Shown in pieces: positions 25,221 to 33,320 of a stretch of 53,931 nt of DNA. The stretch is from the NCBI RefSeq assembly GCF_937873615.1, contig NZ_CALMYP010000050.1, forward strand, positions 1-53,931, written 5' to 3'. The position numbers were made by a program, and so were the translations under genes. The notes under the pieces are model-generated. The model saw only the letters and a list, made by a program, of their open reading frames with translations. It was not told where the DNA came from and searched no databases. Position 1 is the first letter of the stretch; the number at the start of each line of letters is the position of its first letter. Origin of the DNA: an uncultured Paracoccus sp. (GTDB lineage: Bacteria; Pseudomonadota; Alphaproteobacteria; Rhodobacterales; Rhodobacteraceae).

Positions 25221-27110
25221 TCACCGTCTCGGCATGCCTTTCGGGTTCAGGACGCGCTTCTGGGCGGCAATTCGGAACGGTGCGTTCGGACCGCCATAGC
25301 CATCGTAGCCGTCGACCCGTTGCACGATCTCGAAGAACAGCCCGCCGGCCAGAGGCCTGCTGTAATATTGGAAGAAGCAGCCGTCGCTGTCCTCGTCATA
25401 GAGGATATTGAGCGATTTCATCGTCTCGACCTGATCTGCATCCAGGCTGAACCTGGCCTGCAGATCGGCATAGTAATTGCCGGTCATCGGCAGCGGCTGA
25501 AAGCCCATCCCGGACATCCGGCGCGCGGTCGCGAAGATGTCGCCGGTGGCGAAGGCGACATGCTGGACCGCACCGCCGAAGCTGTCGGCCAGAAACCTGC
25601 CGGCAAGCGTTCGATGCGTTTCGGCGCCATTCAGCGTGATCCGTGTCGCGCCATCGGGTGACTTGATCGCCTGGCTGCGCACCAGCCCGTCGGGGTCGAT
25701 GACATCGACCATGACCGCGCGCCGCATGTTGAAGATCGAGCTATAGAACAGCGACCAGCTGAGCATCTCATCGTAGTTCATCGTTTCGGCGATATGGTCG
25801 ATCCTGTACAGGCCGGCATCCGCTTGCGCGCTTTGCCCGGTTGGCTGGAACTCGACCGACCAGACATTCGCAAGACCGCTGGCCTCGTCGATGAAATGCA
25901 TGACACTGCCGCCGACCGAACGAATGGCCGGGATCTCCATCTCTCCCGGGCCGACGGCCTGGCTGAAGGGCGCGGCGGCAAGTGCGACGGCCCGCTGTTC
26001 GGTGTCGGCGGCACTGGCGACGGACAGTCCGACATCGCAGATATTGGTTCCATGCATCGTATAGGCCGAATTCGCGAAACCGGTTGTCTCGGTATTGACC
26101 ACGATCCGGATATCGCCCTGCTGCCACAGCGCGACCTGTTTCGAGACATGGTTGCCGACATGAATGAAGCCCATGCTGCGAAGCAGCGCCGTCAGGGCTG
26201 CGGCTTCCTCGTCGCGGGTGGCGAATTCGATGAAGGCAAATCCGTCGACATCGACCCGCGCCGGAATGTCGGGCACCTCGATCCGGATGCCGGGTTCGCT
26301 GCGGCGGACATCGTCCATGAGCGCGACAAGCGACCGGTAACCGTCGCGGGCCAGGCCATCGGGGCGGCCACCCCGGAACTGGTCGTTGAAGATCTCCAGG
26401 CTGACGGGCCCGTCATAGCCGGTGGCCGCAACGGCGCGCATGAAATCGGTGACGGCGAGATCTCCCTCACCCGGCATGGAGCGGAAATGCCGCGACCAGT
26501 ACAACAGATCCATGTCGATCAGCGGGGCGTCGGCCAGTTGCACGAAGAATATCCTGTCGCTCGGGATGCGGCGGATGGTGTCGGGGTCGATCTTGCGCGC
26601 CAATGTGTGAAAACTGTCCAGGATCAGCCCGATATTCGGGTGATCGGCGCGCCGGACGATTTCCCAGGCGTCGCGATGGTCGTTGACATGGCGACCCCAG
26701 GCGAGCGCCTCGTATCCGACGCGCATCCCTTGCGTGGCGGCGATCTCGCCAAGTTCGGCGAAGTCGTCGGCGGCGCGGTCTATCCCGCCAAGCGCCGCCG
26801 GGTGAAGCGAGGAACAGATCAGCATCAGGTCGGTGCCAAGCTCTGCCATGGTGTCGAACTTGCGGCGCGCGCGCTCGAAAGCCTTGGCGCGCAAGTCGCC
26901 CGGAAGCCCCTCGAAGTCCCGGAACGGCTGGAAAAGCGTGATCTCCAGCCCGTGATCGCGGATCATGTCGCCGATCTCGCGCGGGGAGCCGGCATCGGCA
27001 ATGAAATCCTGTTCGAAGATCTCGATCCCGTCGAAGCCGGCCCGGGCGATGGCGGCCAGCTTTTCGCGGAGATTGCCGGAAATCGAGACCGTGGCGATAG
27101 AGGTTTTCAT
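25221..27110 (-). CDS. quiC: QuiC-like 3-dehydroshikimate dehydratase fusion (TIM barrel + HPPD-like)
   Basis: A 629-residue two-domain enzyme. Residues 1-280 are a xylose-isomerase-type TIM barrel with the metal ligands seen as VGYEALAW (Glu), LILDSFHTL (Asp), FFVQLADAP (Gln) and VSLEIFNDQ (Glu). Residues 290-629 are a glyoxalase-fold, HPPD-like half with His in RIDHIAETMN and VQHVAFATGDI and Glu in FEIVQRVDG. This is the architecture of fused bacterial DHS dehydratases, which turn 3-dehydroshikimate into protocatechuate. In that family the second half is usually of unknown activity; here its metal triad looks intact. The gene ends the operon and overlaps AroE by four bases. Confidence 0.88.
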   Translation of the reverse strand: MKTSIATVSISGNLREKLAAIARAGFDGIEIFEQDFIADAGSPREIGDMIRDHGLEITLFQPFRDFEGLPGDLRAKAFERARRKFDTMAELGTDLMLICSSLHPAALGGIDRAADDFAELGEIAATQGMRVGYEALAWGRHVNDHRDAWEIVRRADHPNIGLILDSFHTLARKIDPDTIRRIPSDRIFFVQLADAPLIDMDLLYWSRHFRSMPGEGDLAVTDFMRAVAATGYDGPVSLEIFNDQFRGGRPDGLARDGYRSLVALMDDVRRSEPGIRIEVPDIPARVDVDGFAFIEFATRDEEAAALTALLRSMGFIHVGNHVSKQVALWQQGDIRIVVNTETTGFANSAYTMHGTNICDVGLSVASAADTEQRAVALAAAPFSQAVGPGEMEIPAIRSVGGSVMHFIDEASGLANVWSVEFQPTGQSAQADAGLYRIDHIAETMNYDEMLSWSLFYSSIFNMRRAVMVDVIDPDGLVRSQAIKSPDGATRITLNGAETHRTLAGRFLADSFGGAVQHVAFATGDIFATARRMSGMGFQPLPMTGNYYADLQARFSLDADQVETMKSLNILYDEDSDGCFFQYYSRPLAGGLFFEIVQRVDGYDGYGGPNAPFRIAAQKRVLNPKGMPRR

Positions 27111-27952
27111 GCCGCTTCATCCTGCGTCAGAAGATCGGCGCGCAGCCGGGCCGGGTCCAACGGCAGGCCCGCGAACAGCGCCCAGGCATCGAGGCCCTGA
27201 TGGAAAAACAGCTCATAGCCTGAAATGCAGTTCAACCCCTGCGCTTCGGCATCGCGCAGGAACTGCGTATCGACCGGCGTATAGACGGCATCGAAGGCCC
27301 AGCTCGCGCCGGTCATGGATCCGGCGGGCAGCGGCGTGCCCTCATGGCCGACCATGCCGACCGGGGTGCCGTTCAGAAGCCCGGCCGCGCCATGTGCTGC
27401 CCGGGCGGCGTCCGCTTCCACGGTGATCGGTGGGGCGCCAGGCAGGGCGCGCAGATCGGCGGCAAGGGCCTCGGCCTTGGCCAGATCCCGGTCGGCCAGC
27501 CGAATCTCGCTGGCACCGAGCGTGACCAGCCCGAAGGCAAGCGCGCGGCCCACGCCGCCGGTGCCGATCAGGCAGGCAATGCCGGGGGCAATATCGGGGC
27601 GGGCATGGCGATAGGCGGCGACAAAGCCCGAGTAATCGGTATTGCATCCCTTCGGGCCGTCCGCTTCGAACAGCACCGTATTGACCGCCCCGATGGCGCG
27701 AACCAGCGGGTCGTCGATGGTGACCATTCGCGCCACCCGCTCCTTATAGGGATAGGTGACATTCACCCCGCGAAAGCCGCGCGCGGCAGCCGAGGCGAAG
27801 ACGGTATCGAAATCCTGGCCCAGTTCCTTCGGAATCAGCCGGTCATAGGTGACCTCGATCCCGTTCTGCACCCCCGCGAGCCGATGCAGCAGCGGCGAGC
27901 GCGACCGCAGGATATTGTCGCCGATCAGTCCCAGATACAGTGTCTCGGTCAT
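27107..27952 (-). CDS. Quinate/shikimate dehydrogenase (AroE family, NAD-type)
   Basis: A 281-residue AroE-fold enzyme. The substrate-site SRSP near the start, catalytic Lys in NVTYPYKE and the substrate Asn/Asp in CNTDYSGF are all present. The cofactor loop is GTGGVGRALAFG. The strand after it reads RLADRDLAKAEALA. That acidic residue (LAD) in place of the NRT of biosynthetic, NADPH-using AroE is the pattern of NAD-dependent catabolic quinate/shikimate dehydrogenases. With QuiC in the same operon it would give 3-dehydroshikimate or 3-dehydroquinate. Another hydroxy-acid substrate is possible. Confidence 0.85.
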   Translation of the reverse strand: MTETLYLGLIGDNILRSRSPLLHRLAGVQNGIEVTYDRLIPKELGQDFDTVFASAAARGFRGVNVTYPYKERVARMVTIDDPLVRAIGAVNTVLFEADGPKGCNTDYSGFVAAYRHARPDIAPGIACLIGTGGVGRALAFGLVTLGASEIRLADRDLAKAEALAADLRALPGAPPITVEADAARAAHGAAGLLNGTPVGMVGHEGTPLPAGSMTGASWAFDAVYTPVDTQFLRDAEAQGLNCISGYELFFHQGLDAWALFAGLPLDPARLRADLLTQDEAA

Positions 27953-28980
27953 TGCTCGACCCTTTCAGTTTGCGTGGCGTTGAATTCCCGCCCGACCGCC
28001 TCGACCACGGCGAGCGTCCTTGCCGCATCGGCCGCATCCACGATGGGCGGGCAATCGCCGCGGATGACGGCGGCGAAGTGATCGGCCTGAAGAACCAGCG
28101 GGTCGGAATCCTCGACCGGCAGGGCGGTCGCGCGCATCGGCGTCAGCCAGCTTCGCGGTCCGTCCGGTCGCCAGAGGCGCAGGCCCGGCAGTTCCAGCGA
28201 CGCATCGGTGCCAGAGATGGTCAGGCAGGACTGCCCGGTTTCCGGATAGTCCGGGTTTTCCCCGGCGGTCAGTTCCCAGCTCCATGGCGCGGCCGTCGCA
28301 TCCGAAACCGCCAGCGTCGCCAAAGCACCCGAGGCAAGGCGCAGGATCGCGGCGGCGCTGTCCTCGACCGCATGACCGCGGATCGCGTTCGAGACGAAGG
28401 CGCTGACATCCGTGACCTCGCCCAGCAGGTTGCGCAGGGTGTCGATCTCATGGACGAGATTGGTCAGGATCGGCCCGGCCCCCGGCTGTCGCCGCCAATC
28501 GGGCCGGAAATAGTCGTCGGGCTTGCAGAGCAGGACCGAAACATGGGCGGTCACGATCCGCCCGAGTGCGCCGGCCTCGATCGCCGCCTTTGCGGCGGCG
28601 ATGCGCGGGTTGTGGCGGCGGTGATGTCCGATCAGCACCGGAACGCCCGAGGCCCGGGCCGCTTCGACCAGAATCGAAGCCTCGGCCGATGTCGCCGCGA
28701 CCGGCTTTTCCACCAGCACCGGAAGGCCACGCTCGATACAGGCAAGCGCCTGCGAGACATGCATCCCGGTCGGCGTCGCCAGCACCACGCCCTCGATGCC
28801 AGCCGGCAATTCGTCGAGCGTGGCATGGCGGGCGACGCCATGAGCGGCGGCGACGGCATCGGCACCCGGATCGGGATCGACGATGGCCGCCAGCCGCGCG
28901 CCCTTGCTTTGCGCCAGCGCCACCGCATGTTTCCTGCCGATCAGACCGGCACCGACGATGGCAATGGAGACGCGCTTCAT
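27949..28980 (-). CDS. Gfo/Idh/MocA family oxidoreductase
   Basis: A 343-residue NAD(P)-dependent dehydrogenase of the Gfo/Idh/MocA superfamily. The Rossmann motif is IAIVGAGLIGRKHAVALAQ near residue 6. The catalytic-loop EKPVAAT sits at about 95, and the C-terminal sheet follows with LVHEIDTLRNLLGE. The family oxidises hydroxyl groups on cyclic polyols, sugars and related compounds. Here it is the first enzyme gene after the TctA permease, in tandem with AroE and QuiC. It may oxidise another hydroxyl of a hydroaromatic acid, or an inositol-like side substrate. The substrate is not determined by sequence. Confidence 0.8.
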   Translation of the reverse strand: MKRVSIAIVGAGLIGRKHAVALAQSKGARLAAIVDPDPGADAVAAAHGVARHATLDELPAGIEGVVLATPTGMHVSQALACIERGLPVLVEKPVAATSAEASILVEAARASGVPVLIGHHRRHNPRIAAAKAAIEAGALGRIVTAHVSVLLCKPDDYFRPDWRRQPGAGPILTNLVHEIDTLRNLLGEVTDVSAFVSNAIRGHAVEDSAAAILRLASGALATLAVSDATAAPWSWELTAGENPDYPETGQSCLTISGTDASLELPGLRLWRPDGPRSWLTPMRATALPVEDSDPLVLQADHFAAVIRGDCPPIVDAADAARTLAVVEAVGREFNATQTERVEQ

Positions 28981-28983
28981 GGC

Positions 28984-30492
28984 TCAGGCCGCCTTTCCGC
29001 CCAGAAGCCGGGCCTTGCCCTTGTGCCAGATCGGCGTCTGCGAGACGAAGATCAGGATCACCGCGATGAACAGGACCAGAGACAAGGGGCTGGTCAGGAT
29101 ACCCTGGAAGAACAGGCCAAGATCCTCTCGTTCCGAGATGATCGCCCGGCGCCAGTTGTCGTCCAGCAGGCGCGACAGGATCACACCCAGGATGACCGGT
29201 CCCAATGGATAGCCGTAATGGCGCATGAAATACCCGAACAGGCCGAAGCCAAGCATCCAGTAGACATCCGTGATCGCGTTGTTCACCGCATAGGCGCCGA
29301 CGATGGACAGGAGCATGATCAGCGGGATCAGCACGCTGCGCGGCATTTCGACGATCTTGGTGAACAGCCGGATCCCGGTCAGGCCGAAGATCAGCATGAA
29401 GAAGTTCGCCGTGATCAATGCGCCGACGATGAACCAGAACATGTGCGGCTGCTCGATCATCAGCATCGGGCCGGGGTTCAGCCCGTGGATGAACAGCGCA
29501 CCGATCATGATCGCGGTCACCGCATCGCCGGGGATCCCCAGCGTCATCATCGGGATGAAGGCGCCACCCACGGCGGCATTGTTCGCGGTTTCCGGGGCCA
29601 CCAGCCCCTCGATCGCACCGGTCCCGAAGGGACGTTCGGGGTTCTTGGTCACGCGCTTGGCATGGTCATAGGCCATCAGCGCCGCGATATCGCCGCCGGT
29701 GCCCGGAAGCGCGCCGATCAAAACCCCGATGGACGATGTCTGCAGGCTGAGCGGCAGGTGCTTCTTCACGGTCGCGAAGGATGGCACGATCTTGTCGATC
29801 TTCTGGCGCACGGCATCCTTGTTGACATGGTGAAGCTGCAAAAGCGCCTCGGACACGCCGAACATGCCGATCATCACCGCGATGAAGGAGATGCCGTTCT
29901 CCATGATCGGCAGGCCGAAGGTAAAACGCTCGTCGAAGGTCAGCGGGTCGCGGCCGACCGCACCGATGGCGATGCCGAGCGCACCGGCGAAGATGCCCTT
30001 CACCAGGCTTCCCTGGCTCAGCGAGCCGACCAGCAGGATGCCCAGAACCGCCAGCAGCATATAGTCGCGAGGCTGGAAGGTCAGCGCGAAATCCGACACG
30101 AAGGGCGCGGCGAGCGCCAGAACGCCAATGCCGATGAAGCCGCCGATGAATGACATCACCGTCGTCACCCCGATGGCCGTTCCAGCCTCGCCGCGCTGTG
30201 CCAGAGGATAGCCGTCAAGCGCGGTGGCGATGGCCGAGGGCGCGCCGGGAATGTTCAACAGGATCGCGGTCCGCGAGCCGCCATAGACGCCGCCCATATA
30301 GATGCCGATCATCAGCGACAGCGCCGGATAGACATCCCAGGAGAAGGTGAAGGAAATCAGGATCGACACCGCCATGGTGACCGAAAGGCCCGGGATCGCG
30401 CCGACATAGACGCCGGCGAATGTCCCCAGCCCCACCAGCAGCAGCAGCTGCGGCTGGGTGAAGATCGTCATTATGTCCAGGAATGCCTGCAT
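28984..30492 (-). CDS. tctA: Tripartite tricarboxylate transporter large permease (TctA)
   Basis: A 502-residue membrane protein of the TctA family. The opening is LLLLVGLGTFAGVYVGAIPGLS, then GIYMGGVYGGSRTAILLNIPG (a conserved TctA loop). It has about 10-12 hydrophobic segments and LGIPGDAVTAIMIGAL, a second inverted-repeat copy of the loop. The true start is at 30492, overlapping TctB by one base (TGATG). It forms the membrane channel driven by ion gradients. The gene precedes the MocA-type gene by three bases. Confidence 0.92.
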   Translation of the reverse strand: MQAFLDIMTIFTQPQLLLLVGLGTFAGVYVGAIPGLSVTMAVSILISFTFSWDVYPALSLMIGIYMGGVYGGSRTAILLNIPGAPSAIATALDGYPLAQRGEAGTAIGVTTVMSFIGGFIGIGVLALAAPFVSDFALTFQPRDYMLLAVLGILLVGSLSQGSLVKGIFAGALGIAIGAVGRDPLTFDERFTFGLPIMENGISFIAVMIGMFGVSEALLQLHHVNKDAVRQKIDKIVPSFATVKKHLPLSLQTSSIGVLIGALPGTGGDIAALMAYDHAKRVTKNPERPFGTGAIEGLVAPETANNAAVGGAFIPMMTLGIPGDAVTAIMIGALFIHGLNPGPMLMIEQPHMFWFIVGALITANFFMLIFGLTGIRLFTKIVEMPRSVLIPLIMLLSIVGAYAVNNAITDVYWMLGFGLFGYFMRHYGYPLGPVILGVILSRLLDDNWRRAIISEREDLGLFFQGILTSPLSLVLFIAVILIFVSQTPIWHKGKARLLGGKAA

Positions 30493-31076
30493 CACCCGGC
30501 ACCTCCATTGATCATGTTGCGGAAGAACTGGATGAACTCTGCCTCGGGAACGACGCCCGAGGGCATCAGGACAGAGAAGACGATGCGGAAGATCAGCCAG
30601 ATGGTGATAAGGCTGCCCAGCGAAACGCCGATGGTCCAGCCCCAGCCTCGACGCGCCAGAAGCTTGATCGCGGCAATCAGGAACAGTGCCGAAGTCGGCA
30701 GGAAGCCAAGCGGGCGCAGCAGGATGCCATAGGCGATCAGCAGACCGGCGAAGACCAGGACCACCGGCGGCAGGATGTCGCGCACGACGGTCTCGCTGTG
30801 ATCGAGCGGCAGCTTCGCGGTCTTGAACAGGATGATGCCGGCAGTGATGACCATCGCGAGAGTCGTCGCCATCGGGATTGCACCGGGCGAAGACAAAGCG
30901 TCGAAGCCAGCGATGCCATAGGCGCTCCATAGAAGCGCAAGGCTGGCGATCAGCATGATCGCCGCGAAGACGAGTTCGCCGGGACGGCGCTGCGTCTGCT
31001 CGCCGCCGGGGGTGGCATCCGAGGTGCCGTCGTGATGTTCGGGATCGATATAGATGTCTGGATCGGTGGCAGGCAT
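30492..31076 (-). CDS. tctB: Tripartite tricarboxylate transporter small subunit (TctB)
   Basis: A 194-residue membrane protein with a charged N-terminus of about 45 residues and four hydrophobic segments (LVFAAIMLIASLALLWSAYG; TTLAMVITAGIILF; PVVLVFAGLLIAYGILL; WTIGVSLGSLITIWLIFRIVF), the TctB layout. The start at 31076 is fixed by GAGGAGG five bases upstream; the upstream ATG at 31094 is less likely. The small subunits are poorly conserved, and identification also rests on position between TctC and TctA. Confidence 0.85.
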   Translation of the reverse strand: MPATDPDIYIDPEHHDGTSDATPGGEQTQRRPGELVFAAIMLIASLALLWSAYGIAGFDALSSPGAIPMATTLAMVITAGIILFKTAKLPLDHSETVVRDILPPVVLVFAGLLIAYGILLRPLGFLPTSALFLIAAIKLLARRGWGWTIGVSLGSLITIWLIFRIVFSVLMPSGVVPEAEFIQFFRNMINGGAG

Positions 31077-31179
31077 AGCGTCCTCCTCACGCATGCAGGA
31101 TAGGAACGGCGCCGCGCTTCGCAAGGGAAGTGCGGCGCCGAAGGTCACCGGAAGGCGACCGTCATTGCCGGTTCGGCAG

Positions 31180-32181
31180 TCACTCGGCGGGGCGGGCGAT
31201 CCCGAATTCCTCGGGCGAGGCCTTGGTCAGGCCGGCATCCTGCAGCAGCCAGGCGGTGCCCTGCTGCCAATTGGTCAGGAAGTCCTGCGCCTCGGCGCCC
31301 GAGATGTTCATCATGGTGAAGCCGCGACCGTCCATGAGCTCGATGAAATCGGCATTCTCGGCACCGACCTTGTAGGCCTCGGTCAGTTTCGCCACCACGT
31401 CATCGGGCGTGCCGTTCGGGACGAAGACGCCGAAGAACGGACCCCAGGGCAGATGCGCCTCATAGCCGGCGTTGAAGCTGGTGATGGTGGGCGCGTCGGG
31501 CAGGTTCTTGTTCGCTTCGGTATCGAAGACCGCGAGCGGCTTCATGCTGCCGGCGCGGATGAACTCGATCGAGGCACCGAGCACGGCAGGCATCACGTCG
31601 ATGGCCCCGCCCTGCAGCGCCGTCAGCGCCGGGCCGTCGCCGTCATAGGGCACCTTGATGACATCGAGGCCGCCTTCGACCGATTCGATCATCGCGGTGA
31701 TGACCGACGGCAGACCGCCGGGGCCGGTCGAGCCGAAGCGCACAGCGCCGGGATTGGCCTTGATATGCTCCATCATCCCCGCGTAATCGTCGAAGGGCGC
31801 ATCCGGGCTGGCAACCAGAATGGCGGTGCCGCGGGCCAGGACGTTGATCGGGATGAAGTCCGAATAATCCTTCTTGCCGAGGCCCAGAACCTTGTAGAGC
31901 AGCGGGTTCTCGGCGCCCATCAGCAGGGTATAGCCGTCTGCCTTGGCACCCGCGACCTGGTTCAGCGCAATCGCGCCGACGCCGCCGGTGATGTTCTGCA
32001 GCACGACCTTGCCGCCGAGAACATCTTCGGCATGGGGCGTGACCGAACGCATGACCGTGTCGGTCGAGCCGCCGGCACCCCATTGAATGATGCCTTGGAT
32101 TTCCTTTTCCGGATATTCCGCCACGGCTGCCGTGACACTGAGTGCAAGCGCGCCGAGCGCGCCGAATACCATTCGCTTCAT
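31180..32181 (-). CDS. tctC: TTT periplasmic binding protein (TctC/Bug family)
   Basis: A 333-residue solute-binding protein of the Bug/TctC family. It has a signal peptide (MKRMVFGALGALALSVTAAVAEYP). The typical PxGGxxD-like loop appears as IIQWGAGGSTDTVMR, and VLQNITGGVGAIALNQVAGAKADGY is the family's characteristic second strand-loop. A GGGAGGAGA ribosome-binding site lies ahead of the start. It leads the TctCBA-MocA-AroE-QuiC operon. The ligand is probably a carboxylate such as quinate or shikimate (inference from the enzymes). Confidence 0.9.
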   Translation of the reverse strand: MKRMVFGALGALALSVTAAVAEYPEKEIQGIIQWGAGGSTDTVMRSVTPHAEDVLGGKVVLQNITGGVGAIALNQVAGAKADGYTLLMGAENPLLYKVLGLGKKDYSDFIPINVLARGTAILVASPDAPFDDYAGMMEHIKANPGAVRFGSTGPGGLPSVITAMIESVEGGLDVIKVPYDGDGPALTALQGGAIDVMPAVLGASIEFIRAGSMKPLAVFDTEANKNLPDAPTITSFNAGYEAHLPWGPFFGVFVPNGTPDDVVAKLTEAYKVGAENADFIELMDGRGFTMMNISGAEAQDFLTNWQQGTAWLLQDAGLTKASPEEFGIARPAE

Positions 32182-32257
32182 GAGTCTCCTCCCTTTCGAT
32201 ACGGACCGCCCGGTTTCCGACAGCGGTGTGTCAGTGCATGATCGCGGGAGGGGGTCA

Positions 32258-32300
32258 TAACGTCAAATACAGTTTTTTCGTGATCGTTAACTTAATGTTA
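32258..32300 (-). promoter_or_regulatory. Operator-like motif pair in front of tctC
   Basis: On the minus strand this reads TAACATTAAGTTAAC, 17 bases, then ATTTGACGTTA. The first contains a TAAC-N5-GTTA dyad and touches the stop of the LysR gene. The same two elements occur at 33250-33294 in front of LysR and the flavoprotein. Shared motifs before both arms suggest one regulator, most simply the LysR protein encoded between them. Confidence 0.55.
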
Positions 32301-33224
32301 CTTTTCTTCTCGCAAGGACGGCCCCTGGGCAACTGCGCGGGACAACTCGCGGCGGAATTGCTGGATCGCGTATTCGGCAAATCCGGATAGAACCCGCCCC
32401 TTCTTGCGGGCGATATAGATGCTTACACTGGCGTCCTCGGCCAGCGGGCGGCGCACCAGGCCGGGCATATAGACCTCGGCCACCGAGAATTCGTCGATGA
32501 TCGCGACACCAAGGCCGTGACGGACCAGGCTGACAACCGTCTGGGCAAAACGACCGCGCATCACGTGGCGAACCGGAAGTCCGGCATCGATAAAGGGCTT
32601 TGCCATGAGCGCGCCGTAAGGGTCGACGGGGCTGACGCCGATCATCGGTTGATCGGCAAGGTCGTGGACCGAAATCGCCGGACGATTCACGAGCGGATGA
32701 TTTTCGGGCATGATGACGACCAGCCGCCCTTCAGAGATCCGCTCGTTCTCGATGGCCTCGTTCTGTACGGCGGAGCTCATGACCACGAATTCCCCCCGTT
32801 CCAGAAGCAGGTAATCGACGGTCTCCTCGATCTTGAGGATATTGAGGTCCATGAACAGGTCGGCATAGCGGTACCGGACCCGGCGCATCACCCGCGCGGC
32901 GATGAACTGGGCGATCGACGGGGCCGAGGCGAAGGCCAGTTGCACATCCTCGCCCTTCTGCAGCGCATTGACGGCCGTCTGCAGGTTCTCGACACCGCGA
33001 TAGACCTCGCGCAGTTGGTCGAAGACCCGTGACGCCTCGACCGAGGGCACGAAAAGTCCCGCCTTTCGCTCGAACAGCCGGATGCCGAGCGATTCTTCGG
33101 TATGCTTCACCAGCCGGCTGATGCCGGGGGCCGAGACATGCAGCATCTTGGCCGCGCCGCTGATCGTGCCGGTCAGCATGACGGCCCGAATGACCTCGAC
33201 CTGCCGCAGGGTGATTTCCGACAT
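32298..33224 (-). CDS. LysR family transcriptional regulator
   Basis: A 308-residue LysR-type regulator. The winged HTH is TLRQVEVIRAVMLTGTISGAAKMLHVSAPGISRLVKHTE near the N-terminus. The effector-binding domain opens with VQLAFASAPSIAQF and includes GVSPVDPYGALM. The start at 33224 follows a GGGAGAGGGAA-type ribosome-binding site. It stands between the TTT operon (same strand, downstream) and the divergent flavoprotein unit and probably controls both, using an imported hydroaromatic acid or its product as effector. Its own stop lies inside the tctC-side operator motif. Confidence 0.9.
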   Translation of the reverse strand: MSEITLRQVEVIRAVMLTGTISGAAKMLHVSAPGISRLVKHTEESLGIRLFERKAGLFVPSVEASRVFDQLREVYRGVENLQTAVNALQKGEDVQLAFASAPSIAQFIAARVMRRVRYRYADLFMDLNILKIEETVDYLLLERGEFVVMSSAVQNEAIENERISEGRLVVIMPENHPLVNRPAISVHDLADQPMIGVSPVDPYGALMAKPFIDAGLPVRHVMRGRFAQTVVSLVRHGLGVAIIDEFSVAEVYMPGLVRRPLAEDASVSIYIARKKGRVLSGFAEYAIQQFRRELSRAVAQGPSLREEK

Positions 33225-33249
33225 CTTCCCTCTCCTCCCCAGGGTGGAT

Positions 33250-33294
33250 GTTAACCTGATGTTATGCGATGATACATACAAGCATTTGACGTTA
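33250..33294 (+). promoter_or_regulatory. Operator-like motif pair between LysR and the flavoprotein
   Basis: GTTAACCTGATGTTA (33250-33264) contains a TAAC-N5-GTTA dyad. ATTTGACGTTA (33284-33294) follows after 19 bases. The pair mirrors the one at 32258-32300. It sits in the 96-bp divergent promoter, as expected for a LysR site that also autoregulates. Confidence 0.55.
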
Positions 33295-33320
33295 CATCAC
33301 AGATTTCCAAACCTGCGCAT

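Noticed and set aside
27940-30153. 737-residue plus-strand frame opposite MocA and TctA
   Set aside because: It is antisense to two well-supported genes and has the usual shadow composition rich in Arg, Gln and Asp.
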